DNA of 64,000 nucleotides from Mauremys mutica (Eukaryota; Chordata; Testudines; Geoemydidae): positions 57,136,697-57,200,696 of the forward strand of contig NC_059072.1 in the NCBI RefSeq assembly GCF_020497125.1, in the 5' to 3' direction. Positions 32,130-43,498 of the stretch are shown here, in pieces. The notes beneath the pieces are model-generated. The model did not search any database and was not told where the DNA came from. It saw only the letters and a list, made by a program, of their open reading frames with translations. The position numbers and the translations under genes were made by a program. The first letter of the stretch is position 1; the number at the start of each line of letters is the position of its first letter.

Positions 32130-33411
32130 CTGTTGTTCCAAGACAGATCAGCACATAGTGATAACAGAAATTTGCATAACTCTGGTCACAATACAAAATT
32201 AGGCATGTTGGTTTAATTCTAAATCACATGTTAATTTGCATGTCCTTAATTTCCTTCGTAACAGCAATTCTTCAATCAGCCCTCTCCTGAGGTGATGAAA
32301 TATATAGGTTTTCCTGAGACAGTGAGGGTACGTCTATGCTACCTGCCAGATCGTCGGGTAGTGTTCAGTGTATTGGGGATCGTCTAGATGTAATAAATCA
32401 ATCCCCAAATTGATGCCTGTACTCCACCTCGGCAGGAGGAGTAAGCGGAGTCGACGGGGGAGCCGTAGTGATCGACTCGCTGCTGTGAGGACAGCCAGGT
32501 AAGTCAAACTAAGATACTTCAACTTCAGCTACGCAAATAGCGTAGCTGAAGTTGTGTATCTTAGTTCGGAAACCCCCCTCACGCCCCTCCCCCCCCCCCG
32601 CTAGGGTAGCCTCAGATTAACAGATTTTACTAAAATTATACTAATTTTTGTATGCATGTTAGTAAGTGTTGATAGAAACTTCCAGACCAATCCATCTCTC
32701 CTACACCTATTATAAAGTGTTCATATTAGAAAGACTAAACATAGCCAGGGTTCAACTTAAATGCTGTTGAAACCTTAGCTTTTAGGGAGTTGTCCCAGTT
32801 TTTGCCAGCAGCGAATTTGGCCCAGGTTTTGCTTCAACATTTTTAGCACTAAGCATGAGTTTAGGGGAAAGAACAGCTTCACATTAAGATTTGAGGAGGA
32901 TGGCCAGTATTACCTTCGGGTATATGAGAGGCAGGGAGGGTGGGGGAAGACAGCTTTTTTCCTTCACATTTCATCAATTCTAGCCAATCTAATTCCGGGT
33001 CCAACTACATCTCAAAGATCAATGCACACGGGAAATCTTCTGTGCACAAATTTCATTTCTCCCACATGACTAAGGGAGGTGGGTGTGCGTGATGATTCTG
33101 TCTTCCTTTTTGCAGGGTTGCACAGCAAAGCCTCCAAGGAACTATTATCCATCCAGGGGGAAACGGCTGGGATTGAGTAGGACTGGGATAGGGTGCTCGG
33201 AGTTGGGGAGAGGCAGGCCAGAGGGAAGCACACTGATCCCAAATGGTCCTGTGGAAATCACCTTTCCTGTGACATCACCTCCATGGTGGAGGGGGCCCAA
33301 GAAAAGCAGTAACAGAGTAATTTTACTGGAATCATAGTGTTTTCTTCCAATTTAGCAATCTCTCCCTTTTTCCCCACCAGTGATTAAAAAAACAGTGAAC
33401 TTTATACTAAC
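32130..33411 (-). other. NELL2 intron, 1282 bp
   Basis: This short intron carries a MITE with a strong palindrome (32326-32611). The rest shows nothing recognisable. Confidence 0.9.
32326..32611. mobile_element. Harbinger-like MITE with long internal palindrome
   Basis: The 286-bp element starts GGGTACGTCTATGCTACC and ends CTAGGGTAGCC, related to the GTCTACACT-ended group. TGA on the left and TCA on the right are a possible decayed 3-bp duplication. Positions 32507-32534 pair with 32540-32566 around the 5-base loop AAATA, leaving at most a small bulge. A C-run sits at about 32588-32600. Confidence 0.75.
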
Positions 33412-33605
33412 CTGGCACGAGCAGACGGAGCATCGGTCGTTCTCCAGCACCCAAATCTGCCCATTGTGTTTGATTTTGTCATCATGTATACAGTCTCCTG
33501 TGCAGTTTTTTCCATGAGGACATCGACAGTCATACCCACCATCCAAGTTAAAGCAAACAGTGTCATTGGCACAGCTGTGCCTTCCAGTCCCACATTCATC
33601 AATGT
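33412..33605 (-). CDS. NELL2: NELL2 internal exon, last EGF-like domain and start of a VWC domain
   Basis: This 194-nt exon follows a TTTTCACAG acceptor and ends TGC-CAG before the donor GTTAGT. It starts in phase 1 and ends in phase 0. The translation begins DIDECGTGRHSCANDTVCF, continues through GGYDCRCPHGKNCTGDC, and ends with WVLENDRCSVCSCQ. The first half is the last calcium-binding EGF-like domain. The second half opens the penultimate von Willebrand factor C domain (HNGQIWVLENDRCSVCSCQ). The N-C-T in GKNCTGDC is a possible N-glycosylation sequon. The intron between this exon and the 39862-40002 exon is 6256 bp. Confidence 0.97.
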
Positions 33606-34734
33606 CTGTGAAAACATGCCACGTAATGCTTTTAGACCACATTCAATTAACAAAAATGGCCTTGCTACAGCCAGTATAAATGATTCTCAGCCATTAAAGC
33701 CTTCAGCTGAAAATTAATTTGCACTCCACCAGAATAGGGAGAAATAACTCACAAGTTCACACAATGTCTTTGAAAACCCCCTTCTCTGTTTTAAAAGAAA
33801 AAAATTTCTATATCATTTTCTAAGTGAAAGTTGTTGAGCTATTTAGCAAGAACAAGGCAACCACAACTTCTAAACAAGAGGCACAAGAACAGAGATAATA
33901 CTAAGCCCCAGAAAGACCATTGGTCTATGGAAGCCTGCATCCATGAGAAGTAAAAGGGTACTTAACAAGCAAAGCAACAGACAATTGAATTTGCTTCCAA
34001 ACTCTTTTGCTAGCTCTGCCTAGTGCTTTTGAGTCACCTACACATCTACTGAAAAGTTAACATGAGAAGAGAAGTCTGACCTGTAGTTTCATTCAGTAAT
34101 AAGGGATCACATGATTTATCTAAGGTACCAACAGAGCATATTAGTTATTCGAGTTACAGAGGCATCCATGATCTTTGTGTCTAATATAAGAACAAAATGA
34201 ATCTCAACAGGGATTAAGCTGAACAACTTTGACACAATATTATATTTCAAAGATTTCAGAGTACTTTAGAGACACATATCATTAATGCATACACACACAT
34301 CTTTCGCAAAGACAAACTAACGGCATACACTGCCTTGCACTTCAATGATTTTATTTAGCTTTTCGAGCTGTCTGTCTCCTCCTATAGCTAGAGGGAAAAT
34401 CCCACCCATTTCTCTCAGCTTAGGATTCTGAAAGAGTATATGGTAAATAGCACTACTCAATATAAATACATTCCAAAATGTATCTGAAAAATCAAAGGCC
34501 ACATCCTTGGCTGTGCAAATCTGGGTAGCTCCATTGACTTCAATCATAAATCAAAACTTTATGACAATCTGGCCCCATGTTTTTAATTACAGATTGCACT
34601 AAAATGTGATATTTGTGCTATTTACTGGACAGCAGGCCAATAAAAAAAAATCAGTATACTTGTGTATCTTTTACAATCAATCTCAAAGCCTCATACAATA
34701 CTCAACTACTTTTGGCTTCAAAGATGGAAAGGGA

Positions 34735-35560
34735 ACCCAACTCTTAAAGCAAAACAGCTCAATTAAAACTCCGGCTCAATGTGCAGCTACTGTCAAAAAA
34801 GTAACAAGATGTTAGGATGTGTGAGAAATAAGATGGAGAATAACATGGAAAGTTATATAGTGCCATTATCTGAATCAATGGTGTGGCTTCATCTATTGTG
34901 GTAACCCCATCTCAAAAAGGATACTGAAGAATTAAAGGGGGTTCAGACAAGAGTGGCGAAAATGATTAGGGGCCTTGAAAAACTCTCATATGAAGAGAGA
35001 TTGAAAAGACTAGAATTGTTTATCTTACAAAGGAGACAAATAAGGGGAGACGATAAAAGTATATCAAATAATGAATGGCCTAGAGAAGTTAGATCAGGGG
35101 GTTCCGTTCTCCCAATCTCATGACACAAGAATAAGGGGATGTGCAATGAAATTGAAAGGTGACAAGTTCAATCTGATAAAAGGAAATACTTTTTCAGAGA
35201 ACACATAAATAGTGGAACTTGTTGCCACAGGATGTTGTTGAGGCCACAAACTTAGCAAGATCCAATATGCGATTGAACATTTATATGGATAACAAGAATA
35301 TTTGGAGTTGCAATAGTTAATGCTAACAGATTTTGGAAGAGAGATTAAATTTCATGCTTCAGAGTGTATGTAGACTAGTGTCTAACTATTAGGGCTAGGA
35401 GGACAATTAATGTGGGAGATAGATTATTCCACCCACTGCTTAAAGCAAGATTCCTTTATCTCCCTTTGAAGCATCTTGTACTGGTCACTGTCAGCAACAG
35501 GATACTGGATAAACTGGACCATGGATGTAATCCAGTGTGATAGTCCCTATGTTCCTAAGT
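34735..35560 (+). mobile_element. CR1 LINE 3' fragment
   Basis: Decayed coding text such as KTPAQCAATVKKVT is followed by sequences similar to LEKLSYEERLKRLELFILQ and a 3'UTR ending GGATACTGGATAAACTGGACC and CCTATGTTCCTAAG. It lies opposite to NELL2 transcription and belongs to the same CR1 subfamily as 26253-27188. Confidence 0.85.
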
Positions 35561-38500
35561 GAGCAAAACACCAAACATCCTGAACCTATTATAAAAAAGA
35601 AAATGCTGAACCCAGTGTGAACCAAAACTAGTATTTTGGCATTATCTAACTACTTTGTAAACCAATTTCCAGTCTCCTGAAACACTGGCTACCACTATAA
35701 GAAAAAAAACCATTTAAATGTTTAATATTTTAAACAAAATGATTAATTTCTAACACTGGAATTCTCTTTATTATTGTTAAGCCATTTTTATGGAGGGACT
35801 TTTTCTTGTTTAAAATGCTCTCACACACAGGGTTCCCACACTGCCAGTATCACAAATAAGTAATGTCACTTCTCAAGCAAGTTGGTGACTACCTTCATTC
35901 AACTCAAAACTACCACATTTAATGAGAAATTTGGGGTGAAATTACTATCAGTGTAAATGAGAATATCTCCATTAGAGCAAGTGGAACTGTGCCTGTTTAC
36001 ACCAAGTCTGAATTTAGCTCTTCATATTCAGGCACATTTCACAACTTATTCATTGGGGTGGAATGTTCCAAAGGTTTCAATGATAGTTAACTCTGCTTCC
36101 ACAGAAGTCAATGGGAGCTTTACTACTGACATTCCGACTTCAATGGGAGCAGAGTCTGGCCACCACTGAGCGCTTCTGACACTCCTACCCTTCTACTTCT
36201 GAACTTTCAGCTTGCTGACCTCAGAAAAATGAATACTCTGCACAAGACAGGTTAAATATCCTCAGCCCAAATCAGTGGGCATCCATATTGTGATTCTAAT
36301 CCACTATGAAACAGCAACATGCTCAAAATGCAGAGAGAAAAACACAAACTTGCATACATGAAATTCATATCTGCATTATTCATCAGCATCAAACTTCATT
36401 CTTTATCTGCAAAGTGCTTAAGCACAAATCATCCTTCCCTGGCAAAAGCTTACTTCAGCGTTTTGATTTTGGACTTGCAACAACCCACCATAAACCATGA
36501 ATTAAGTTGCTGACATTTTGTTTATGGCCATAACTGGGGCACCAAATGCCATAAACTACTGACGCTGCTGGGGACTGAACTCGGGAGCTGTTACTGCTGA
36601 ACACAATGAATGGGGGGAAGTAGTCCAGGCTGCAAATCTCCAGCTATCTCAGATCTAGGTGTTATATCACTATTATCACTCCCATGTCATCTTCCAAAAA
36701 CACATCAACACACTGCAGCCAGCTTACAACACAGTGCTTAGCAAGCTAGTAGTTTGAATGGTATAGATAGGGATGTGTGAGCCTCAAAAGATTGGGAGGA
36801 TTGTGTTGGATAAATCACGCAAAATGTGAACAGCTACCCAGAGCTTAACTGAGGGCCAAAATTTGCTTACCTAACCCATGTGAGATGTTCAATAGGATGT
36901 ATATTTTAAGGTCTTCCTTCTCCCTCCTCCTATCCCGCACCTCCCAACCTAATCACATCACAAGACCATAACACTGCCTGATTCCCTCCCCCCGCTGCTC
37001 CCAGAGGCCTCCTGTCTTTCTATTTCATTGAGAAAGGAATCAAGGCTGGAACACCCTCTCTTTTGGGCTCTGGCTGGTTCCTTTATACAAATTTTGTAAA
37101 TTCCAGGCCTTGCCCAGGTCAGAGATACCTCCAAACACACTGATCCAAACACACTGATACAGCAGAGAGCTCCTAAATTAGAAACTTGGAAGATGGGAGC
37201 CAGTCCAGCAGAGATTGCCAGATGTGCTGAAATCCAAAGATATTTCAGCAACAAGGGAAGTTCTTAACTAAATGTTTCTGGACAAAAATGGCCTTTACAA
37301 GATCCTTTCTTGTAAAGGAACATCAGTCAACTTACACCAGAGATGAATTTGTCCCAAACTGCTCAGACATGGGCAAAATCACAAAATGAATGGTTTTGCT
37401 TATGTTCAAATAAATGTGGATGCTTATCTAGACTGATAAAAACCCTTTAGGTTTAAGAGTTAGTCTAGAAATCTTGTACTTTTATGACATTTCTCTTGCT
37501 TTCTTTTTCTGCACAGGTCAGACATAATATTCTTTTGCTGCATTTGGGATCTTCCACTCCTGGTCCTGACATAAACCCGCAAAGTGAAGGGCCATCAGAA
37601 GCGAGGAAAAATTTAAAAAAATAAAAGGTGTATAAACCTTTTTGAACTTCAGAATAGCTTTGGTTCAGTTAGAGTTCTGGTTGGAGGTTTACCTTGGTTC
37701 TTAGTTTATCTGAGCAAGTTTGTCTAACTAATACTGGCCTCAAGATGTTCAACTTTTTATATTCAATAAATTAGGTTGCGTCATAGCATCACACTTTGTT
37801 CTAACTTTATATCCTATCTGAGGCACAATGCCATAGCTTCAGTCCAACAAAAAATAATGCAGTGTGATATCAACGGTGTTCCCTTGTTCCCTTGAGCTGT
37901 TACATATTCTAAAGTTTAGAGTGGCAAACAGTCAATCTGAAAGTGTTCCACTGTTAATGAGTGGGGGTATCAACAGCATCCAGCTATTTTCCTAATACTT
38001 GTAAATTAATTCTAATCACTTGTCCCTTTCGGTATGTATTTACTAAAGAGCTGTTGATGCCTTGTAGAAAACCCTAAAAAGCTTTCTATTTAGCAGCAAT
38101 TCTGTATTTCTTTTTCCTTGGCTTCTCACTTTTATAGAAATGGGATCATTGTTGCTTAGAAAAAGTTTAAATGCTCATCTTTAGTGATGGACACTGCAAA
38201 AAATTTAGTACATCTAAGTTTTAAGTTGGTTGAACAGCCAAATGTCTAGTAGACATCACCAAATCACAATGTTAAAGCAAGAAGGCAAATCCAGTATCAC
38301 AGTCACAGATAAAACCTTGTGTTGGATGATTACCTACTAAATATTTTCATGGAAAATTAGTGCATCACTTGTGTATAGACAGATTTTTCCAAAACTATTT
38401 GTCATGTTCTAAAATCTGTCTGACCAGCACTGAAATTTAGCCAGTTCTTGATGGAGAAGCCAAGCCTTACAAAGTCAGTAACTTGTTTAAATAGCCAGGT

Positions 38501-39584
38501 AGCTAATCCACCTGGGAGTACAGGCTTTCAAATGTGGTAAAAATGCTCAGAAGAAGTGGTGAGAGGGATACTGAAAAGGTCACCCTTGCTCTTAGTGGAG
38601 TGCATTCTTTGAGTCTGCATCACTGAAATTAATTCCATTCCTTCCCTTTGGGATTGACACTGCCTGCAGACCTGAGCTTAAACAAAGCTGAGCAGCTCAT
38701 GCTGTGGGAGCGTTTGGAGTTTATAATTACCAAATATGAAGGAATATGCACACTTTTGGTCTAAACAAACCAGAACAGAACACACAGCCTTGTTTGTCTT
38801 AAAATAGTCTTCAGAGTAGAGGCTCATAAACGCTTAAAGACTAAGTGCTTCATACTAGGGCAGCTGCATCTTTAAATAACTGTATACCCACTAACTTGCT
38901 GTTCCCATTTGCTAGAGCCTCTGGAATGATTCTACACAGCACCAACCCACCCCTCCCACCCTTCACCTCCAGTGTTTCCAAGCTTCTAATGTTATTCCTC
39001 AAGCTGCTGCTTTCTAAAGGCAGTAATTCTATGAGCAGTAAAAGCAACATCATAGTACCCTGGGGGTGAGCAGTGGCTTATTAGACCCCCTGAATAATTC
39101 TTTGCAATAGGACCAGTTTCTTAAAGAGGAATATTTTAGTGTACAGAGTAATTGGAGAGGAGGAACTGGCTGGATAAGCTTCATTTCTGCATGTAAAAAA
39201 ATAGTTTCCTCAGTCTACTTCACCCCCTCCGTGATGTCACTGGTGAGAGAATGTGGTGATCTATACAGCCTACTAGTGTACACAGGGGTCATCTGTTTAG
39301 TAGCATTTCATTTTGGAAAATCTCTTCCTAACCACTGGACTATCCTTCCTCTCTGTTACTCCCCTTTACAGCCAGCTAGTGAAGAAAGCCCACAGAGGGG
39401 CTGGAGCCATCTCCTTGCTCTCTTTGGGTTGGAGAGTAGGGAGAGAGAAGATCCTGGCTTCCCAGGAGCAGGGACTGCAATTCTGCCTGGCTTATACTGG
39501 CTGGGCAAAGAGGATGGGAGAAAGGCTGCACACAATCTGGCCCTGATTATTACTGCACACAAGCAGGTATGAGGCCAAAGAGAT

Positions 39585-39822
39585 TCTGTTCCTGGCTCAG
39601 CCAGAGACTTCATATGTGACCTCAGACTAGTTGCTGAATCTCCCTGTGCTCTTCAGTTCCCCATCTGTGCAATAGGGAAAATAATACTTCTTTTCTCCCA
39701 TTTTCATTTGTCTTATCTATTCCCGCTCTAAGGTCTTTGGGGACAGTGCCCAGCACAATGGATCCCCAATGTCAGCTGGGGACTCTGCACATTACTGTAT
39801 TATGAATGATAATAACGTGTGA
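39585..39822 (+). mobile_element. MIR-type SINE
   Basis: Text such as GTTCCTGGCTCAGCCAGAGA, TGACCTCAGACTAGTTGCTG and CAGTTCCCCATCTGTGCAAT follows the MIR core. The tail GTCTTTGGGGACAGTGCCCA and CAGCTGGGGACTCTGCACAT follows a variant common in reptiles. Its end lies only about 40 bp from the NELL2 exon at 39862. Confidence 0.7.
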
Positions 39823-39861
39823 CCTATTAGACATTTATAGGCCCCTTTATTGGATACTGAC

Positions 39862-40002
39862 CTTCACATGATTCTCCACTTGGTGAAAACATCCCATTGT
39901 CATGGTAGCCATCCCTGCACTCACAGTGGTACCAGCCAGGCAGGTTAATGCAGTTAGCACGGCTGTCACATTGAACAAAGCCATCTGAGCATTCATCAAT
40001 GT
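39862..40002 (-). CDS. NELL2: NELL2 internal exon, calcium-binding EGF-like domain
   Basis: This 141-nt exon encodes an EGF-like domain of NELL2, a secreted multidomain glycoprotein of neural and epididymal tissue. On the minus strand the acceptor is CTGAACAG before AC-ATT-GAT-GAA-TGC, and the donor is GAAG followed by GTCAGT. The peptide reads DIDECSDGFVQCD, then CINLPGWYHCECRDGYHD, then SPSGESCE, with the six EGF cysteines and the DIDEC calcium-binding motif. It is bounded by phase 1 introns on both sides, so it is a symmetric module. In known NELL2 the EGF repeats bind ROBO3, and NELL2 is also a ligand of the receptor kinase ROS1; that is family knowledge. The wording matches NELL2 and not NELL1, whose equivalent domain differs clearly. 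It is the most upstream NELL2 exon visible here. Confidence 0.96.
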
Positions 40003-41384
40003 CTGTTCAGCAACCAAAAAAGAAAACAGGAAGTCACACAGCTGAATCTGCTACATTAGTCTGCTGACAATACAGTACCTGCTGCATTACTAAAATGGTT
40101 TTAATCAATATTATTGGACCCCCATAATGGTTGATAGTAAATTTAAAAAGAGATTGAATTTTTGAACCTCTTCCCATAAAAGCTGTAGAATAATAGCAAG
40201 ACCATACTAATGAATGCATAGGACGATCTAGTAGCCTTCTCTATTGTTAAACATTAATAATTAATTGAATCACAACAAATGGTAAGCAGTCTGTTATCTA
40301 TGTAAACCTCCCAAAGCACTAAGAAAGAAAGGGGTTCCAATTCAAGGAATAAAAACTATATCTCCAACTATTAATCCCTTGATCTATCCAGACTGTCTGA
40401 CATAACCAACACTATGTATTTCAGTAGCATATCAAGACAACAAATCCTTACTCTCACTATCAGAGAATTAATGCTCTTCCAAAACATTGGACAAAACTAC
40501 TGGTGCAATCTGGCTTCATTAAAGAGTACCTGTAGCCGGGGGGGTGGGGGGGAATTTGATATTTTATTTTTGGTTCTTGTTTTAAGTAGTGTGTTTTCCA
40601 AACCAGACCGGATTTCCTTCCTTCCATTTTTTTCTTCCTCAAGAAGAAAAGGACAGCATCTGGACTTGAATATATTCCCACTTACACCAGCTTTACATTA
40701 TCCTCAACGGAGATACTCCTAACTTACAGCAGTTACTCCTGCTCTGAGTCTAAGTGAGAGCAGAAGCAGCCTTCTATCACAAATAATTGTTAAGAGTCCA
40801 AAAACATGGCAAGTTCTTACGGACACAGTACAACTCACTTTTCTCTTCCTGATGTGGATCTCTTAAAAGGTAGCCTTCCACTGGCTAGACTTCTTCCAAA
40901 GATCTCACCCTTGAATGGATTTCTGGACACCTTAATTAGGTCCAGCGTACAGCAAGGCCTGCCCTACTGAATTCTAAAAGCTCGGTATGTGAACTGATGT
41001 TATACACAAAGTGCATCATGCTGTCTTGATTTCCAGTACCTTATATTACATCCAGTAGGCCAAATTCTACCCTTCCATACCTGTGCAACCCCTTTCCCAT
41101 TAAAGACTATTATAAAGCAGCACCATTCTCAGTGATGTGGCTAAATGATGTTAATGAGCTGGGCATAGTAGGACAGTGGAAACAAACAGGGATATAAAAT
41201 ATGACCTTCATTATCAAATCCAACATAAGTTTCTGGAAATCTGGAAGGAATTATGTTTTACATCACATGTGGCACAAAGCTCTAGAAACCAGCAGAGTGA
41301 GTCTAAGGTTATAGCAATCCTACTGAAGATAAGGGGCCTATACCAGGTCCAGTAAAGGCGTGCTTGCATCATATATATGTGATG

Positions 41385-41815
41385 GCCAGCATCTTGGCCA
41401 AAGCCAGAGACTAAACCAGGGACTTCCACTGCAAAAAGCATGAATCTCTCCAGCTGGAACTATAAAGCTAGGCCCACATCCTCTTTGGCTCAGGCACAGA
41501 GGAAGACACATAACACACACTGACTGGTGGGTTACACACTTCCTTTGTACATAGGCAGCTCATCTCAAGCATGCGAGTAACACTTCAATTCAAATATCAG
41601 ATACTCCCCCACATTTATGCTATGACTGACCAATGACTCTTGGCCAATGCTAGTGACTGAACTGGGAACCTCCAGTGCTAGAAATATGAGTTATAGTTTG
41701 AGCTAGAGAGCAAGGATGTGAAGTGTGCAGCTGTAATGGACCCAGTACCCTCTGTGGATTGGTCACAAAGGGGGACATGCAACACACTGAGCAGTGGGTC
41801 ACATACAGTGGGTCA
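41385..41815. repeat. Imperfect local duplication
   Basis: Two blocks about 240 bp apart share a series of motifs. The first has CCAGAGACTAAACCAGGGAC, AAGCATGAATCTCTCCAGCT and ACACACTGACTGGTGGGTTA. The second has TGACTGAACTGGGAACCTCC, AATATGAGTTATAG, and AACACACTGAGCAGTGGGTC. It may be two copies of one old repeat. Confidence 0.4.
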
Positions 41816-42547
41816 AAATCCTGCCCTCAAACCCTGTTGGCTCACATTAATGTGATCTGTTATTTCCATAGAGGACAGCCTACTATTGTTGAAGGAGCTA
41901 GCTACGAGATGTAATAAGTATCATCTCCCTGTAACATTAGTACATATCGTCACTCTAAGCTCTTATGGAAACCATCCTTCGAAAAGTAAAGTTAAAAATC
42001 AAAGTTTCCTCATCCCTACACACCACCACCACCACCAGTTTGGAGGAGCTGAAGTAGCACAATATTTCAGGGACACTTGAGAACTTCATTGCATATTCCT
42101 CATTTAGCCAACCACATTCATCCTTCTTGTTGCATTTTTTCTATTCATGCTGAGAGCAAATTGCTGTCGGGTGTTTTATTTACATATGAAATAGACTCGG
42201 GTCTACTTTTGCATTAAAGGGTTGACATAGTTACTTTTTACAATTATATATATAGTCAAATTACCACCATATTGACTTTTAAATGGGTTATAATTAATCA
42301 CAGAGTCTCTATTTCTTCTCATTAATACATCTCTTCCCGATTATAGCACACACTCTGTTAAAACTCTCTCTAGTTATTCTACTTTGGTGCTCACTAACAG
42401 CATCAAACTCTAGTGTAATAAGTCTCATTCAAAAATGCTTTTGCCTTTGTCTTAAAAGGATGGTGGCCACCCTATGTATTAGCAACTTAGAAGGAAATAT
42501 CCTCTGGTTCAAAAACCAGAACATTCAACTCTGAGCATATCCCAAGA

Positions 42548-42861
42548 CAGGGGTTCTCAACCTTTTTCTTTAAGCCCCCCCGCCCCCCAACATGTTATAA
42601 ACATTCTGTGGCCCACCTGTGCCACAACAACTGTCTCTCAGTAAATTAAAAGCTGAGGCCAACATTAGGGGGTAGCCAGCTGAGCAATTGCCCAGGGCCC
42701 CATGCCACAGGAGCCCCCACAAAACTAAGTTGCTTGGGATTCAGCTTCAGCCCCGGGCAGCAGGGCTTGGGATTCGGCTTTCTGCTTGGGCCGCAGTGAG
42801 TCTAACACTGGCCCTGCTTGCGGTCCCCAGGAGGCCCTGGACTCCAGGTTGAGAACTGCTG
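42548..42861. mobile_element. hAT MITE, Charlie-like ends
   Basis: The 314-bp element has inverted ends CAGGGGTTCTCAACCT and CAGCAGTTCTCAACCT, matching at 14 of 16 positions. The flanks TCCCAAGA (42540-42547) and TCCTAAGA (42862-42869) match at 7 of 8. GGTTCTCAACC is the classic end of Charlie-type hAT elements. Confidence 0.88.
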
Positions 42862-43218
42862 TCCTAAGACACTAATACAATAAGCCCTGCCATAGTACTC
42901 AAAAAAGACAATTCTTTACAACTTTCAGCTGTTCAATTTGTCTAGCTCTCAACCAATACAAAGCTTCTTCATAGTGAGGAGTCAGGAGACAGCAAAACTA
43001 CAGGAGATTTCAAGAGATCAGAGAAAGATCAACGAGAATTCTGTTGCTTAGGTGAGAAAAAGCTGGTTTGTAGTCTGTGCCTTAGGCCACTGGTGTTCAC
43101 TCAGATACTGGCAGATCATTAAAAAAAAAAAAAAGCAAAGACTGAAACCTTGGAACTTCCCATTTCGCTGGGGAATGTGCAGTTTGAGAGCCAGCTTGCT
43201 TGCCACTACATGATCTAA

Positions 43219-43498
43219 GGGCTTGTCTACACTTACCAGGGGATCAACGAGAGGTGATTGATGCATCAGCAGTCGATATAGCAAGTCTAGTGAAGACTCA
43301 CTAAATCGACTGCAGATCGCTCTCCTGTCATCTCCAGTACTCCTCTGGATCGAGAAGAGTAAGGGGAGATGACGGGAAAGTGTCTCCTGTCTACATCGCA
43401 TAGTGTGGACCCCACAGCTAGTAGATCTAAGCCATATCAGCTTGAGTTACGCTATTGCGTAGCTTAGATTGACCTTTCCCTTTAGTGTAGACAAGGTC
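43219..43498. mobile_element. Harbinger-like MITE
   Basis: The 280-bp element has ends GGGCTTGTCTACACT and GACCTTGTCTACACT with TAA on both sides (43216-43218 and 43499-43501). Inside, GAGTTACGCTATTGCGTAGC forms a small palindrome related to the one in 32326-32611. Confidence 0.82.

Larger units (their letters stand above)
33606..39861 (-). other. NELL2 intron, 6256 bp
   Basis: It contains a CR1 fragment (34735-35560), decayed old repeats near 35930-36170 with GACTTCAATGGGAGCAGAGT, and a MIR-type SINE (39585-39822). No further exon was recognised. Confidence 0.85.

Noticed and set aside
33352..33411. Extension of the NELL2 exon frame past the donor (CQVSIKFT...)
   Set aside because: A GTTAGT donor follows TGC-CAG, and joining to AGT-GGA of the next exon restores the NELL2 sequence, so the extension is intronic.
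21382..40002. Assignment to NELL1 instead of NELL2
   Set aside because: The peptides CSDGFVQCD, CGTGRHSCANDT and CCSVDPQCLQEL fit NELL2; the NELL1 counterparts differ at many positions as I remember them.
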